Source: Tannerella sp.
Lineage (GTDB): Bacteria; Bacteroidota; Bacteroidia; Bacteroidales; Tannerellaceae
DNA length: 7,437 nt
Direction of reading: 5' to 3'
Assembly: GCA_031275525.1 (NCBI GenBank)
Contig: JAISOP010000241.1
Coordinates: 1-7,437 of the forward strand
The translations under genes and the position numbers were made by a program. This document shows, piece by piece, positions 1-6,111 of the stretch. Under the pieces are notes generated by a model. That model was not told the origin of the DNA. It searched no databases and saw nothing but the letters and a program-made list of their open reading frames with translations. Position 1 is the first letter of the stretch; every line of letters starts with the position of its first letter.

Positions 1-355
1 TATATACCGGACTGTCGCCTTTCACCCACGTCAGGATGCCCGGCCGTGCGAGCGTGTTGCCGGCAGACCCGGGCAGGTTCGTACTCATGCTGTCCAACTG
101 CTGCGCTTCGGGATAGGCGCTCGCGTCGCGTCCCTGCTTGCAGTGTGGGCAGACGATCAGGCCCGTCTTTAGCGGATCGACAGACAGCACCGTCCGGCAC
201 GAGGGGCATACAATCTTTTTCAGCGTAATTTCCGGGAATTGGGAAAGAATCCCCCGGAATTGACACCGGGGGCATGTGATCGGCTGATTGTCTCCCGTTT
301 TATGTGCGCTTAGACCCGTATGGCACGATGGACACCGGAGGGCTGTTTTCTCCAT
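1..355 (-). CDS. Double zinc-ribbon protein, probably with a C-terminal FHA domain (partial, C-terminus off left edge)
   Basis: Reading the minus strand from ATG at 355 gives 118 open codons that continue past position 1. The visible part holds two complete four-cysteine zinc ribbons: C8-P-S-C11 with C28-P-R-C31, and C50-P-S-C53 with C69-P-H-C72. A polar linker of about 30 residues follows, then RPGILTWVKGDSPVY. That last stretch resembles the first strand of an FHA domain (a strand, a GD turn, then a polar tail before the usual IGR), but the domain itself lies outside the window, so this is an inference. The ATG lies 15 bp after the stop of the upstream gene (TAA at 373-371) and is preceded by a GTGAGG-like stretch, so it is probably the last visible gene of the caspase/FHA operon. 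No signal peptide is visible, so it is probably cytoplasmic. The gene is real with good confidence; its full function is unknown. Confidence 0.8.
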   Translation of the reverse strand, partial: MEKTALRCPSCHTGLSAHKTGDNQPITCPRCQFRGILSQFPEITLKKIVCPSCRTVLSVDPLKTGLIVCPHCKQGRDASAYPEAQQLDSMSTNLPGSAGNTLARPGILTWVKGDSPVY

Positions 356-370
356 GAGGCCTCACTGCTT

Positions 371-1468
371 TTATGCGTTCGTATATTGCTCTGCCGATGC
401 ATCGTTCGTATAGTCCGGCAGGTGGTTGCTCTCCAGGTAGTTGTCTTCCGCATCGCTCACCTGCTGCTGGGCCTGCTGCATGACGGCTGCATCTCCGTGC
501 GTAATCTGATGCTCCGAAATATCCAATACCTCCGGTTCCGGCGTTCCGTTATCCGCAAGGGCATAGTCAAATACTCCGTCCGTATCCACATCCACCAGCA
601 AGGTGTTGTGACCGTCCACCGTGATTGGCGCCACGGCCATCGTCTGCCCCTCGACGTCCACATACTGCACCCCCAGGACTTCTGCGCTGGCGGTATCGTC
701 TGCCTGCGCGGGCATGACGTCTGCCTGCACCTGTTCTGCTTCTGCCGCGGGAGGGTTGCCGGTAGCTGCTGTTGCCTGTTCCGCCGTATCCGTGGCATGG
801 GCTTGTTCCGCTGCTACGCCTGTACCTGTTTCAACTGCTTCTGCCGCGGAAGGGTTGCCGGTGGCTGCTGTTGCCTGTTCCGCCGTATCCGTGGCATGGG
901 CTTGTTCCGCTGCTACGCCTGCGCCTGTTTCCGTTGCCGCTGCCGCTGTTCCGGCGTCGGCAGGCGTATTTTCCGGTTGGGGATAGGGATAGTTCGAAAA
1001 CACCTCCCTGTATTCCGGCGATAAGTGGTTCCATTCGTCCCGGTAATACGTGCCGTACACACCGCCTCTCCAGAAGAAAACACCTCCCGGCCCCGTTTCC
1101 TGGCGGGCAGAGGCAAAGGCTTCGGTAAAGCTCATGTCATCGTTCACGTGGCTTGCAGCAGGTACTTCCGATCCGTCGAAATCCGCTACGGAAGGCGAGG
1201 GGCCTGCCGGTTGCGAATCCCCCGGCGATGCCGGTCCCGGCGGCGGGTCGTCGGGTACCACAAACCCCATGACTACGGCGGCGCCGGCGGCGCCGGCCAC
1301 CACTCCGCCCACGCCCATAGCGGCCTGTTTGATCCGCCCGGCTTTATCCGTGTTTCCTGCTTCGGGGCTGTTCCCGCTTTGCGGCTGCGCTGCTGCCGCC
1401 TGCACTTCTCCCTGCGCGTTGGCTTCTACGCGCGTCTCTTGATTTTGAATTCCATTTGTTCCGTTCAT
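371..1468 (-). CDS. Alanine-rich single-pass membrane protein with a 33-residue tandem repeat; function unknown
   Basis: This is a 365-residue protein that I do not recognise as a named family. In order it has: a polar, Gln/Asn-rich N-terminus (1-48) carrying the protein's only lysines (K42, K47); one Gly/Ala/Val membrane segment (about 49-71); a Pro-rich linker (72-95); a compact aromatic region (about 110-160) containing SFTEAFASARQETGPGGVFF and a Tyr/Trp-rich continuation; two copies of a 33-residue Ala/Thr/Glu repeat (180-212 and 213-245); and a C-terminal region with a calcium-loop-like DVDTDGVFD (293-301). Positive charge before the membrane segment predicts a cytoplasmic N-terminus and an exported C-terminus. 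Residues 72-365 contain no lysine, and their four arginines all lie between 122 and 154. The gene sits 48 bp after the FHA/zinc-ribbon gene and 15 bp before the double zinc-ribbon gene. From memory, similar compact domains occur in other Bacteroidota proteins, without a function I can name. Confidence 0.85.
   Translation of the reverse strand: MNGTNGIQNQETRVEANAQGEVQAAAAQPQSGNSPEAGNTDKAGRIKQAAMGVGGVVAGAAGAAVVMGFVVPDDPPPGPASPGDSQPAGPSPSVADFDGSEVPAASHVNDDMSFTEAFASARQETGPGGVFFWRGGVYGTYYRDEWNHLSPEYREVFSNYPYPQPENTPADAGTAAAATETGAGVAAEQAHATDTAEQATAATGNPSAAEAVETGTGVAAEQAHATDTAEQATAATGNPPAAEAEQVQADVMPAQADDTASAEVLGVQYVDVEGQTMAVAPITVDGHNTLLVDVDTDGVFDYALADNGTPEPEVLDISEHQITHGDAAVMQQAQQQVSDAEDNYLESNHLPDYTNDASAEQYTNA
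741..938. repeat. Tandem duplication, two 99-bp copies inside a coding region
   Basis: Copies lie at 741-839 and 840-938 and differ at about 8 of 99 positions by hand alignment, with most differences in the last few bases. The unit is exactly 33 codons, so it keeps the frame of the minus-strand membrane protein and adds one more Ala/Thr/Glu-rich linker unit. The near identity suggests a recent duplication, and copy number may vary between strains. The same repeat also keeps long shadow frames open on the plus strand. Confidence 0.95.
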
Positions 1469-1516
1469 CGTGTTACTTTTTAAATGATTAATCTGTTGAA
1501 CTTTGAATCTTATATC

Positions 1517-2173
1517 TTATTTCACATTAAACTTTCGCCTGCAATACGGGCATTGCCCCTGTCGCCGGAGGCTTTCCCAAGAATTGTGTGCCCCGAAGGG
1601 TTTTTTACAGTCCGGACAGGCATAGTCTATCTTGAACTGTTCGTCCAGCTGCCATAGCCGCTCCGGGCTTTTTTCCATTTCTTTGGCGCCCCATACCGAT
1701 CCGCCGATCACGGCCAGCGCAGATAGAACCGTCCCCACAATCATAAACGAGGAGTCGCGCCCGCCGACCAGGGCTATCAGAAGGCCGGGAACGGCCATCG
1801 GTAACGAACGCTTCAGCATCATTTTACCCTGGCTTCGCGACTGGATACGGATTTTGGTCCGGTTATACGTATCGTACACTTCCTTCAAGAGGCGGAAGGA
1901 TTCCGTAAATTCGGCGTCGGACATCGGCATGGCGGCCAGCAGACCGGCCACGTCCAGCACATACTCCGTACCGAGCGTCACTTTGTCATGGACGTCGATT
2001 TTCTTCCGTTTGACGAGTTTCCCGTTCACATACGTACCGGCTGTCGAATTGAGGTCTTCAATAAACACGCCTTCCGCCCCGCGGGTCACTCGGGCATGAC
2101 GACGGCTTACACGCCCGTCGGACACCTTGATGTCGCCTTCCCTGCCGATAATCCATTCGTTTTTTTGTTCCAT
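1517..2173 (-). CDS. Membrane protein with N-terminal FHA domain and C-terminal zinc ribbon
   Basis: This is a 218-residue protein. Residues 1-75 are an FHA domain, a phosphothreonine-peptide binding module. Its hallmark residues are present: G10-R11 in IIGRE, S23-R-R-H26-A, and the loop from N42 to G51 (NSTAGTYVNG). Residues 85-122 are a basic, probably helical linker. Two hydrophobic segments follow (about 123-137 and 142-161), perhaps a membrane hairpin with both ends in the cytoplasm. The C-terminus is a zinc ribbon with C186-P-D-C189 and C208-P-Y-C211. The ATG at 2173 is preceded by a purine-rich AAGAAGAAAAG stretch and follows the caspase-like gene by 19 bp. I infer that it tethers a phosphopeptide reader to the inner membrane next to an exported protease and another zinc-ribbon protein. 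The partner kinase is not in the window. Domain calls are firm; the role is inference. Confidence 0.93.
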   Translation of the reverse strand: MEQKNEWIIGREGDIKVSDGRVSRRHARVTRGAEGVFIEDLNSTAGTYVNGKLVKRKKIDVHDKVTLGTEYVLDVAGLLAAMPMSDAEFTESFRLLKEVYDTYNRTKIRIQSRSQGKMMLKRSLPMAVPGLLIALVGGRDSSFMIVGTVLSALAVIGGSVWGAKEMEKSPERLWQLDEQFKIDYACPDCKKPFGAHNSWESLRRQGQCPYCRRKFNVK

Positions 2174-2192
2174 CTTTTCTTCTTAAATATCT

Positions 2193-2933
2193 CTATTTCT
2201 CCCAGTTCATGACCACCATGTCGTCCTCAAATTGCCCCCACATGACGGGGACTTGCTTCCCGGCCGACTGTTCCTTGACCCTCGGATGGACGAAATCAAA
2301 CAGTTCCCTGGCCGTAACCTTCCGGTCGCGGTCGCGGTCGGCGCCTCCCTTCAAGCCTGCCATCAGGAAATAGGTAAACAGGCCGTTCTTGAGCGACTGG
2401 GATTCTTTTGAGGTTTGATCGGAACGGGAAGAGAGGAACAGCAGGACATGCTCATCCCTGTCTTCCCTTGCCGGCGGCGCCTCCTGCTCCGTTCCGGAGG
2501 CGCGGAAGGTGCCCGAAAAACAGGCATCGGCCAGGATTATTTTCCACCTTGCCTTACATTCCCGGAAAATAGCCTGCAGGGAGTCAACGACCAGGGCCTG
2601 GTCGTGCGTGTAGAAACAGTTCCTGTTGCCATGTCCGCTGAAGAAGAAGATCACCCGGTCTTCCGGTTGCACCTTGGTGAACAGGTGCCTTGTCGTTTCC
2701 GTGATATGGTCTTTCGTGGCTTGCCGGTTGACCAGGAGTTTCAGATTAAATTCCTGTGTTTGCAACTTCAACAGGTTATACATTTCGATGGCGTCCTGAT
2801 GCGAATAGGTCAGATTGTTTTTGGCCTGCCGGTATTCGGACACGCCGACTAATACGGCGTACAGTTTCCCGTCTTCCCGGGCATGAACAGATACACAGGA
2901 AAGACAGCATACAATGAGTAATACTTGCTTCAT
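2193..2933 (-). CDS. Exported caspase-like cysteine protease (peptidase family C14)
   Basis: This is a 246-residue protein from ATG 2933. Residues 1-18 look like a Sec signal peptide (basic MKQ, hydrophobic VLLIVCCLSCVSV, likely cut after VHA). The mature part is one caspase-fold domain: YAVLVGVSEY (25-34) as the first strand, H101 in FFFSGHGN, and C138 in ILADACFSG form the expected His-Cys dyad. A later SSRSDQTS segment (168-175) and NGLFTYFL (183-190) match the back half of bacterial caspase homologues. ADRDRDRKVTARE (198-210) is an EF-hand-like loop with D199, D201, D203 and E210. An upstream in-frame GTG at 3026 would add 31 residues, but it overlaps the last base of the predicted -7 box, so the signal-peptide start is preferred. 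It is the first gene of the minus-strand operon. Bacterial C14 enzymes often cut after Arg/Lys; the substrate here is unknown. Confidence 0.92.
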   Translation of the reverse strand: MKQVLLIVCCLSCVSVHAREDGKLYAVLVGVSEYRQAKNNLTYSHQDAIEMYNLLKLQTQEFNLKLLVNRQATKDHITETTRHLFTKVQPEDRVIFFFSGHGNRNCFYTHDQALVVDSLQAIFRECKARWKIILADACFSGTFRASGTEQEAPPAREDRDEHVLLFLSSRSDQTSKESQSLKNGLFTYFLMAGLKGGADRDRDRKVTARELFDFVHPRVKEQSAGKQVPVMWGQFEDDMVVMNWEK

Positions 2934-3025
2934 ATTTTGAATAAATTTTATTTTGACAAAACTGTTTCCCATCCTGTAGGAACGAATCTCCTTTGAATGA
3001 AGCCTGTCCGGATGTTTACACTGCA

Positions 3026-3033
3026 CAAATGTA
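3026..3033 (-). promoter_or_regulatory. Candidate -7 box (TACATTTG) for the caspase/FHA operon
   Basis: The minus strand reads TACATTTG, a full match to the Bacteroidota -7 consensus TAnnTTTG. It would start transcription near 3020 and give a leader of roughly 85-90 nt before the ATG at 2933. No good -33 TTTG is visible at the usual distance, only AT-rich sequence, so this rests on the -7 match alone. Confidence 0.5.
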
Positions 3034-3226
3034 TAAAAAAAAATTACGCCCTATTATTTTCTGGTTTTTTTTTGAGAAGTCTTTTAGGCCTTTTAAGCCT
3101 CGGTGGAACCGAATTCCGCAGAACCGGTTATGTACGATGCACCGAAATGGCGTATAGAGGCCCGCTCTATCCCCTCCTTATACGTTAAAAAACCGCCGAC
3201 TTTCCGTCCGGATGTGATTTCCGGGT

Positions 3227-3234
3227 TATCTTTG
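3227..3234 (+). promoter_or_regulatory. Candidate -7 box (TATCTTTG) for the ior operon
   Basis: TATCTTTG matches TAnnTTTG in full and lies 25 bp before the iorA ATG, so the leader would be short (about 15-20 nt) and A/T-rich with no clear Shine-Dalgarno sequence. A weak -33 candidate, TTTC at 3201-3204, is 22 bp upstream, slightly far. One copy of the 10-bp repeat (3206-3215) falls between these elements, where a bound protein could block polymerase. Confidence 0.5.
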
Positions 3235-3259
3235 CGGATATTTTACAATACGAAACTAT

Positions 3260-4861
3260 ATGGAACAACGATTGTTTTTGGGTGATGAGGCCATCGCCCG
3301 GGCAGCTATTGACGCCGGTTTATCGGGGGTGTATTCCTATCCGGGGACGCCTTCGACGGAAATTACCGAATATATCCAAGGCTCGGCCGCGGCACGGGAA
3401 CGGGGGATTCGCAGCCGCTGGTGCACCAACGAAAAGACGGCTATGGAGGCCGCGCTGGGAATGAGTTATGCGGGCAAACGGGCGCTTTGCTGCATGAAGC
3501 ACGTGGGGCTGAACGTGGCTGCCGACTGCTTCATGAATGCTGCCATGAGCGGGATTCAGGGCGGCCTGATTGTCGTCACCGCCGACGACCCCTCCATGCA
3601 CTCCTCCCAAAACGAACAGGACAACCGCTTCTACGGTCGTTTTGCGATGCTGCCCGTCCTGGAGCCGTCCGACCAGCAGGAGGCTTACGACATGACTTAC
3701 GAGGGCTTTGCCCTGTCGGAGAAACTGGGCTATCCCATCCTGCTGCGCATCACCACCCGGATGGCACATTCGCGTGCCGGCGTGGTCACACGGGCGCCCC
3801 TGCCCGAAAACCCGCTGAACTGCCCGACCGACGGACGGCAACGCTATATCCTCCTGCCCGCCCGGGCACGGGAACGTTACCGCCGACTGCTGGCCGCGCA
3901 GGAGGAGATGACCGCCCTTGCCGAGGCGTCGGCCTGGAACCGCTATTTCGACGCACCCGACCGGCGGACGGGGCTTCTGGCTACCGGCATTGCCTTCAAT
4001 TACGTGGCCGAAAACTATCCCGACGGATGGGTGCATCCCGTATTGAAAATCTGCCACTATCCCCTGCCCCTCCGGCTGATACGGAGACTGGCGGAGGAGT
4101 GTGACGAGATCATCGTCTTTGAAGAAGGCTATCCCGTGGTCGAGGAACTGCTGAAAGGGCTTTCGGGAAACGGCCCGAAGGTGAGGGGACGGCTGGACGG
4201 GACGCTCCGCCGCGACGGGGAACTTACGCCCGACCTGGTCGCACAGGCGCTCGGACGGGAGATACGCTCGCCCTACGCCGTGCCCGAGGTGGTGGAGCCG
4301 CGCCCGCCGTCGCTCTGCCCGGGCTGCGGACACCGGGACGTGTACGACGCCCTGAACGACGCGCTGAAGGAATATGACGCCCCCAAGGTCTTCAGCGACA
4401 TCGGCTGCTACACGCTGGGGGCGCTGCCGCCCTTCCGCGCCATAGACAGCTGCGTGGACATGGGCGCCTCCATCACGATGGCCCGGGGCGCATCGGAGGC
4501 CGGCGTCCACCCGTCTGTTGCCGTTATCGGCGACTCCACCTTCACCCATTCCGGCATGACCGGCCTGCTGGACTGCGTTAACGCCAACAGCAACGTCACC
4601 ATTCTCATTTCCGACAATGAGACTACGGCCATGACCGGCGGCCAGGATTCGGCCGGCACGGGGCGTATCGAAGCCATCTGCCGGGGCATCGGCGTGCCGG
4701 CGGAGCACGTCCGCACGCTCGTCCCGCTGAAAAAAAACTATGAGGAAATGAAGGCCGTCATCCGGGAAGAAATCGCCTACCCGGGCGTATCCGTGATTAT
4801 CCCCCGGCGCGAATGTATCCGGACATTCACCGGGAAAAAGAAACAAACAAAGCAAGTATGA
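3260..4861 (+). CDS. iorA: Indolepyruvate:ferredoxin oxidoreductase, alpha subunit (short form)
   Basis: This 533-residue subunit acts with IorB in the cytoplasm. It converts aryl pyruvates (indolepyruvate, phenylpyruvate, 4-hydroxyphenylpyruvate) and CoA to aryl-acetyl-CoA, CO2 and reduced ferredoxin, or runs in reverse to build aromatic amino acids from aryl acetates. The N-terminal pyrimidine-binding domain (about 1-165) has YPGTPSTE (27-34) and CTNEKTAMEAALG (55-67), with E58 the likely thiamine-activating glutamate. The TPP-binding domain (about 350-510) has LCPGCGHRD (352-360) and GDSTFTHSG (424-432) leading to SDNETTAMTGGQ (451-462). C353, C356, C383 and C519 are spaced like the proximal [4Fe-4S] ligands of related 2-oxoacid oxidoreductases. 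The protein ends soon after C519, without the ferredoxin-like C-terminal domain of the longer (roughly 600-650 residue) archaeal IorA. Its stop overlaps the iorB start as ATGA. The family assignment is firm. Confidence 0.96.
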   Translation: MEQRLFLGDEAIARAAIDAGLSGVYSYPGTPSTEITEYIQGSAAARERGIRSRWCTNEKTAMEAALGMSYAGKRALCCMKHVGLNVAADCFMNAAMSGIQGGLIVVTADDPSMHSSQNEQDNRFYGRFAMLPVLEPSDQQEAYDMTYEGFALSEKLGYPILLRITTRMAHSRAGVVTRAPLPENPLNCPTDGRQRYILLPARARERYRRLLAAQEEMTALAEASAWNRYFDAPDRRTGLLATGIAFNYVAENYPDGWVHPVLKICHYPLPLRLIRRLAEECDEIIVFEEGYPVVEELLKGLSGNGPKVRGRLDGTLRRDGELTPDLVAQALGREIRSPYAVPEVVEPRPPSLCPGCGHRDVYDALNDALKEYDAPKVFSDIGCYTLGALPPFRAIDSCVDMGASITMARGASEAGVHPSVAVIGDSTFTHSGMTGLLDCVNANSNVTILISDNETTAMTGGQDSAGTGRIEAICRGIGVPAEHVRTLVPLKKNYEEMKAVIREEIAYPGVSVIIPRRECIRTFTGKKKQTKQV

Positions 4862-5442
4862 AAACAGATATTATCCTGGCCGGCGTGGGCGGACAAGGCA
4901 TCCTTTCGATTGCCGCCGTCATCGGCGCCGCCGCCCTGAAAGAAGGGTTATATATGAAACAGTCCGAGGTGCACGGCATGAGCCAGCGCGGGGGCGACGT
5001 CCGGTCGAACCTGCGCCTGTCGGACCGGCCGGTGGCCTCCGACCTGATTCCGCTCGGAGAGGCCGACCTGATCATCTCGCTCGAGCCGATGGAAAGCCTC
5101 CGCTACCTGCCTTACCTGCGGGAAGAGGGTTGTGTGGTGACGAACATCCGGCCGGTGGTCAACATCCCGAATTATCCGCCGATGGAACGGATCACGGAAG
5201 AACTGCTCAAGTTGCCCCGCTGCGTCCTCCCGGACGTCGAGGCCCTGGCACGGGAAGCCGGTTCGCCGCGGGCGGCCAATGTCGTGATCCTGGGCGCCTC
5301 CGTGCCCTTTATCGGGATTGCGTATGAGAAAATAGCCGAAGGCATCCGTTCGATCTTCGGACGCAAGGGCGAAGAGGTCGTCGCCTCCAACCTGAAGGCG
5401 CTGAAGGCGGGTTACGAGGCGGCGCAAACCGTACGGCCATGA
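4858..5442 (+). CDS. iorB: Indolepyruvate:ferredoxin oxidoreductase, beta subunit
   Basis: This 194-residue subunit has the fold of the gamma domain of pyruvate/2-oxoacid ferredoxin oxidoreductases, believed to contribute to CoA binding. The glycine-rich loop GVGGQG (9-14) and the conserved SEVHGMSQRGGDV (36-48) are both present, as is NVVILGA towards the C-terminus. The length is normal for IorB. The ATG at 4858-4860 overlaps the iorA stop (TGA 4859-4861), which indicates translational coupling and equal subunit output. An in-frame ATG further upstream (4813) lies inside iorA and would add 15 residues before the conserved start of the fold, so the overlapping ATG is preferred. Its own stop overlaps the next gene's start in the same way. 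Confidence 0.96.
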   Translation: MKTDIILAGVGGQGILSIAAVIGAAALKEGLYMKQSEVHGMSQRGGDVRSNLRLSDRPVASDLIPLGEADLIISLEPMESLRYLPYLREEGCVVTNIRPVVNIPNYPPMERITEELLKLPRCVLPDVEALAREAGSPRAANVVILGASVPFIGIAYEKIAEGIRSIFGRKGEEVVASNLKALKAGYEAAQTVRP

Positions 5443-5957
5443 AAAAGTTTGTATGCACAATCGGCCTGGCGATGGCCTTTTCGCTGCCCGGAACGGCGCA
5501 ACGGGACACGACGGATGTGGTATATACGGACGATCCGGCGCCGGCGTTCACAATCGTTGCCGACGACGGGAGCGAGACGCCGTCTTCTCTTTTCAAGGGA
5601 AAGGTGATCCTGATTTGTTTCTTTGCCACATGGTGTCCGCCCTGCCAGACGGAGTTGGCGGAGATCGAAAAGACGCTCCGGCCGAAATACGAACGGGAGC
5701 AGGACTTTGTCCTCCTGGTCGTCGGACGCGAACATTCGGAGGCCGAACTGGTGAAATACAATGCGAAGAAGGGGTTCACCTTCCCCCTCTATCCCGATAA
5801 AAACCGCCGGATTTATGCCTCCTTTGCTACGCAACTCATTCCCCGCTCCTACCTGATCGGCAGGGACGGGAAAATTCTCCATGTTGCCAAAGGCTATCAG
5901 CCGGCGGAATTTAAACGCCTCCTGAGAAAGATCGACAACGCGCTGGCGGCGCCTTAG
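5439..5957 (+). CDS. Exported TlpA-like thioredoxin-fold protein
   Basis: This is a 172-residue protein. Residues 1-20 are a signal peptide (MKKF, hydrophobic stretch, likely cut after GTA), so it works in the periplasm or envelope. The mature part is an AhpC/TSA-TlpA-type thioredoxin fold: PAPAFTIVADDG (33-44) as the first strands, an active site in FFATWCPPC with C66 and C69, and the cis-proline P135 in LIPRSYLIGRDG. In this family such proteins reduce or isomerise disulfides of exported proteins, or reduce haem-maturation partners; the partner here is unknown. The ATG at 5439-5441 overlaps the iorB stop (TGA 5440-5442), so it is probably co-translated with the oxidoreductase, an unexpected pairing of a cytoplasmic enzyme and an exported thioredoxin. 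The stop codon TAG (5955-5957) sits at the left junction of a palindromic element. Confidence 0.93.
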   Translation: MKKFVCTIGLAMAFSLPGTAQRDTTDVVYTDDPAPAFTIVADDGSETPSSLFKGKVILICFFATWCPPCQTELAEIEKTLRPKYEREQDFVLLVVGREHSEAELVKYNAKKGFTFPLYPDKNRRIYASFATQLIPRSYLIGRDGKILHVAKGYQPAEFKRLLRKIDNALAAP

Positions 5958-6111
5958 GAACTGTCAAGAAATAAACCATCCGTTTACAGGTCTGTTTTTC
6001 GCATTCCTTCGGCCCGAAAATGATTACATACCCCGGTATGCGCACCTTTTCGGGCTTTGTAATGCAAAAAACATTTCCCGTAAACGGATGGTTTATTTTT
6101 TTGACAGCTCC
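5957..6111. mobile_element. MITE-like palindromic element with terminal inverted repeats and a target duplication
   Basis: The left terminal repeat (5957-5987) starts GGAACTGTCAAG. The right one (6111-6080, read on the minus strand) starts GGAGCTGTCAAA. They agree at about 29 of 32 aligned columns, and both end in CATCCGTTTAC. The symmetry continues inward about one axis near 6033.5: GCATT (6001-6005) with AATGC (6061-6065), GCCCGAAAA (6012-6020) with TTTTCGGGC (6047-6055), and CATACC (6027-6032) with GGTATG (6035-6040). TTA occurs immediately outside both ends (5954-5956 and 6112-6114), within a longer shared CCTTAG (5952-5957 and 6110-6115), so the exact ends are uncertain by a base or two. 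No coding capacity is seen. A TTA or CTTAG duplication with CTGTC-type ends resembles TNA/CTNAG-targeting IS5-family relatives, but that family call is tentative. Confidence 0.75.
5957..6111. terminator. Possible bidirectional terminator formed by the palindromic element
   Basis: The palindrome lies between the convergent ends of the ior operon (stop at 5957) and the ATPase gene (stop at 6172). It can fold into a long hairpin on either transcript. T-rich stretches occur on both strands, for example T-runs at 6095-6102 on the plus strand. No separate conventional terminator is evident in this gap. Whether it really stops transcription is inference. Confidence 0.35.

Larger units (their letters stand above)
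2934..3259. promoter_or_regulatory. Divergent control region between the caspase/FHA and ior operons
   Basis: This 326-bp stretch holds no convincing gene. It contains one Bacteroidota-type -7 box for each direction (3026-3033 and 3227-3234). It also carries the 10-bp direct repeat GTCCGGATGT at 3006-3015 and 3206-3215, exactly 200 bp apart. A short inverted repeat, ATAGAG/CTCTAT (3154-3159 and 3165-3170), lies inside a wider CGTATA/TATACG pair (3151-3156 and 3179-3184) between the two promoters. A long A-run at about 3034-3043 and T-runs around 3056-3073 may bend the DNA. The promoter calls are plausible; the operator reading is speculative. Confidence 0.6.

Noticed and set aside
320..1024. 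Plus-strand open frame of 234 codons, Cys/Arg-rich
   Set aside because: It lies antisense to the repeat-bearing membrane protein. Its apparent repeats are the same 99-bp duplication read backwards, and its composition is not that of a plausible protein.
2934..3026. N-terminal extension of the caspase-like protein from a GTG at 3026
   Set aside because: The GTG overlaps the predicted -7 box, so it would not be in the transcript, and the extension would bury a clear signal peptide beginning at the ATG at 2933.
3320..4855. Minus-strand open frame of 511 codons
   Set aside because: It is a shadow of iorA, kept open by high GC at third positions. It has no recognisable motif, while iorA has all family motifs.
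4813..4857. Earlier iorB start inside iorA
   Set aside because: It would add 15 polar residues before the conserved glycine-rich loop region. The ATGA overlap start matches the next junction and the usual family length.
5957..6111. CRISPR or small structured RNA gene
   Set aside because: There is only one inverted pair with no spaced direct repeats, and the flanking target duplication favours a mobile element. No promoter is visible for an RNA gene.
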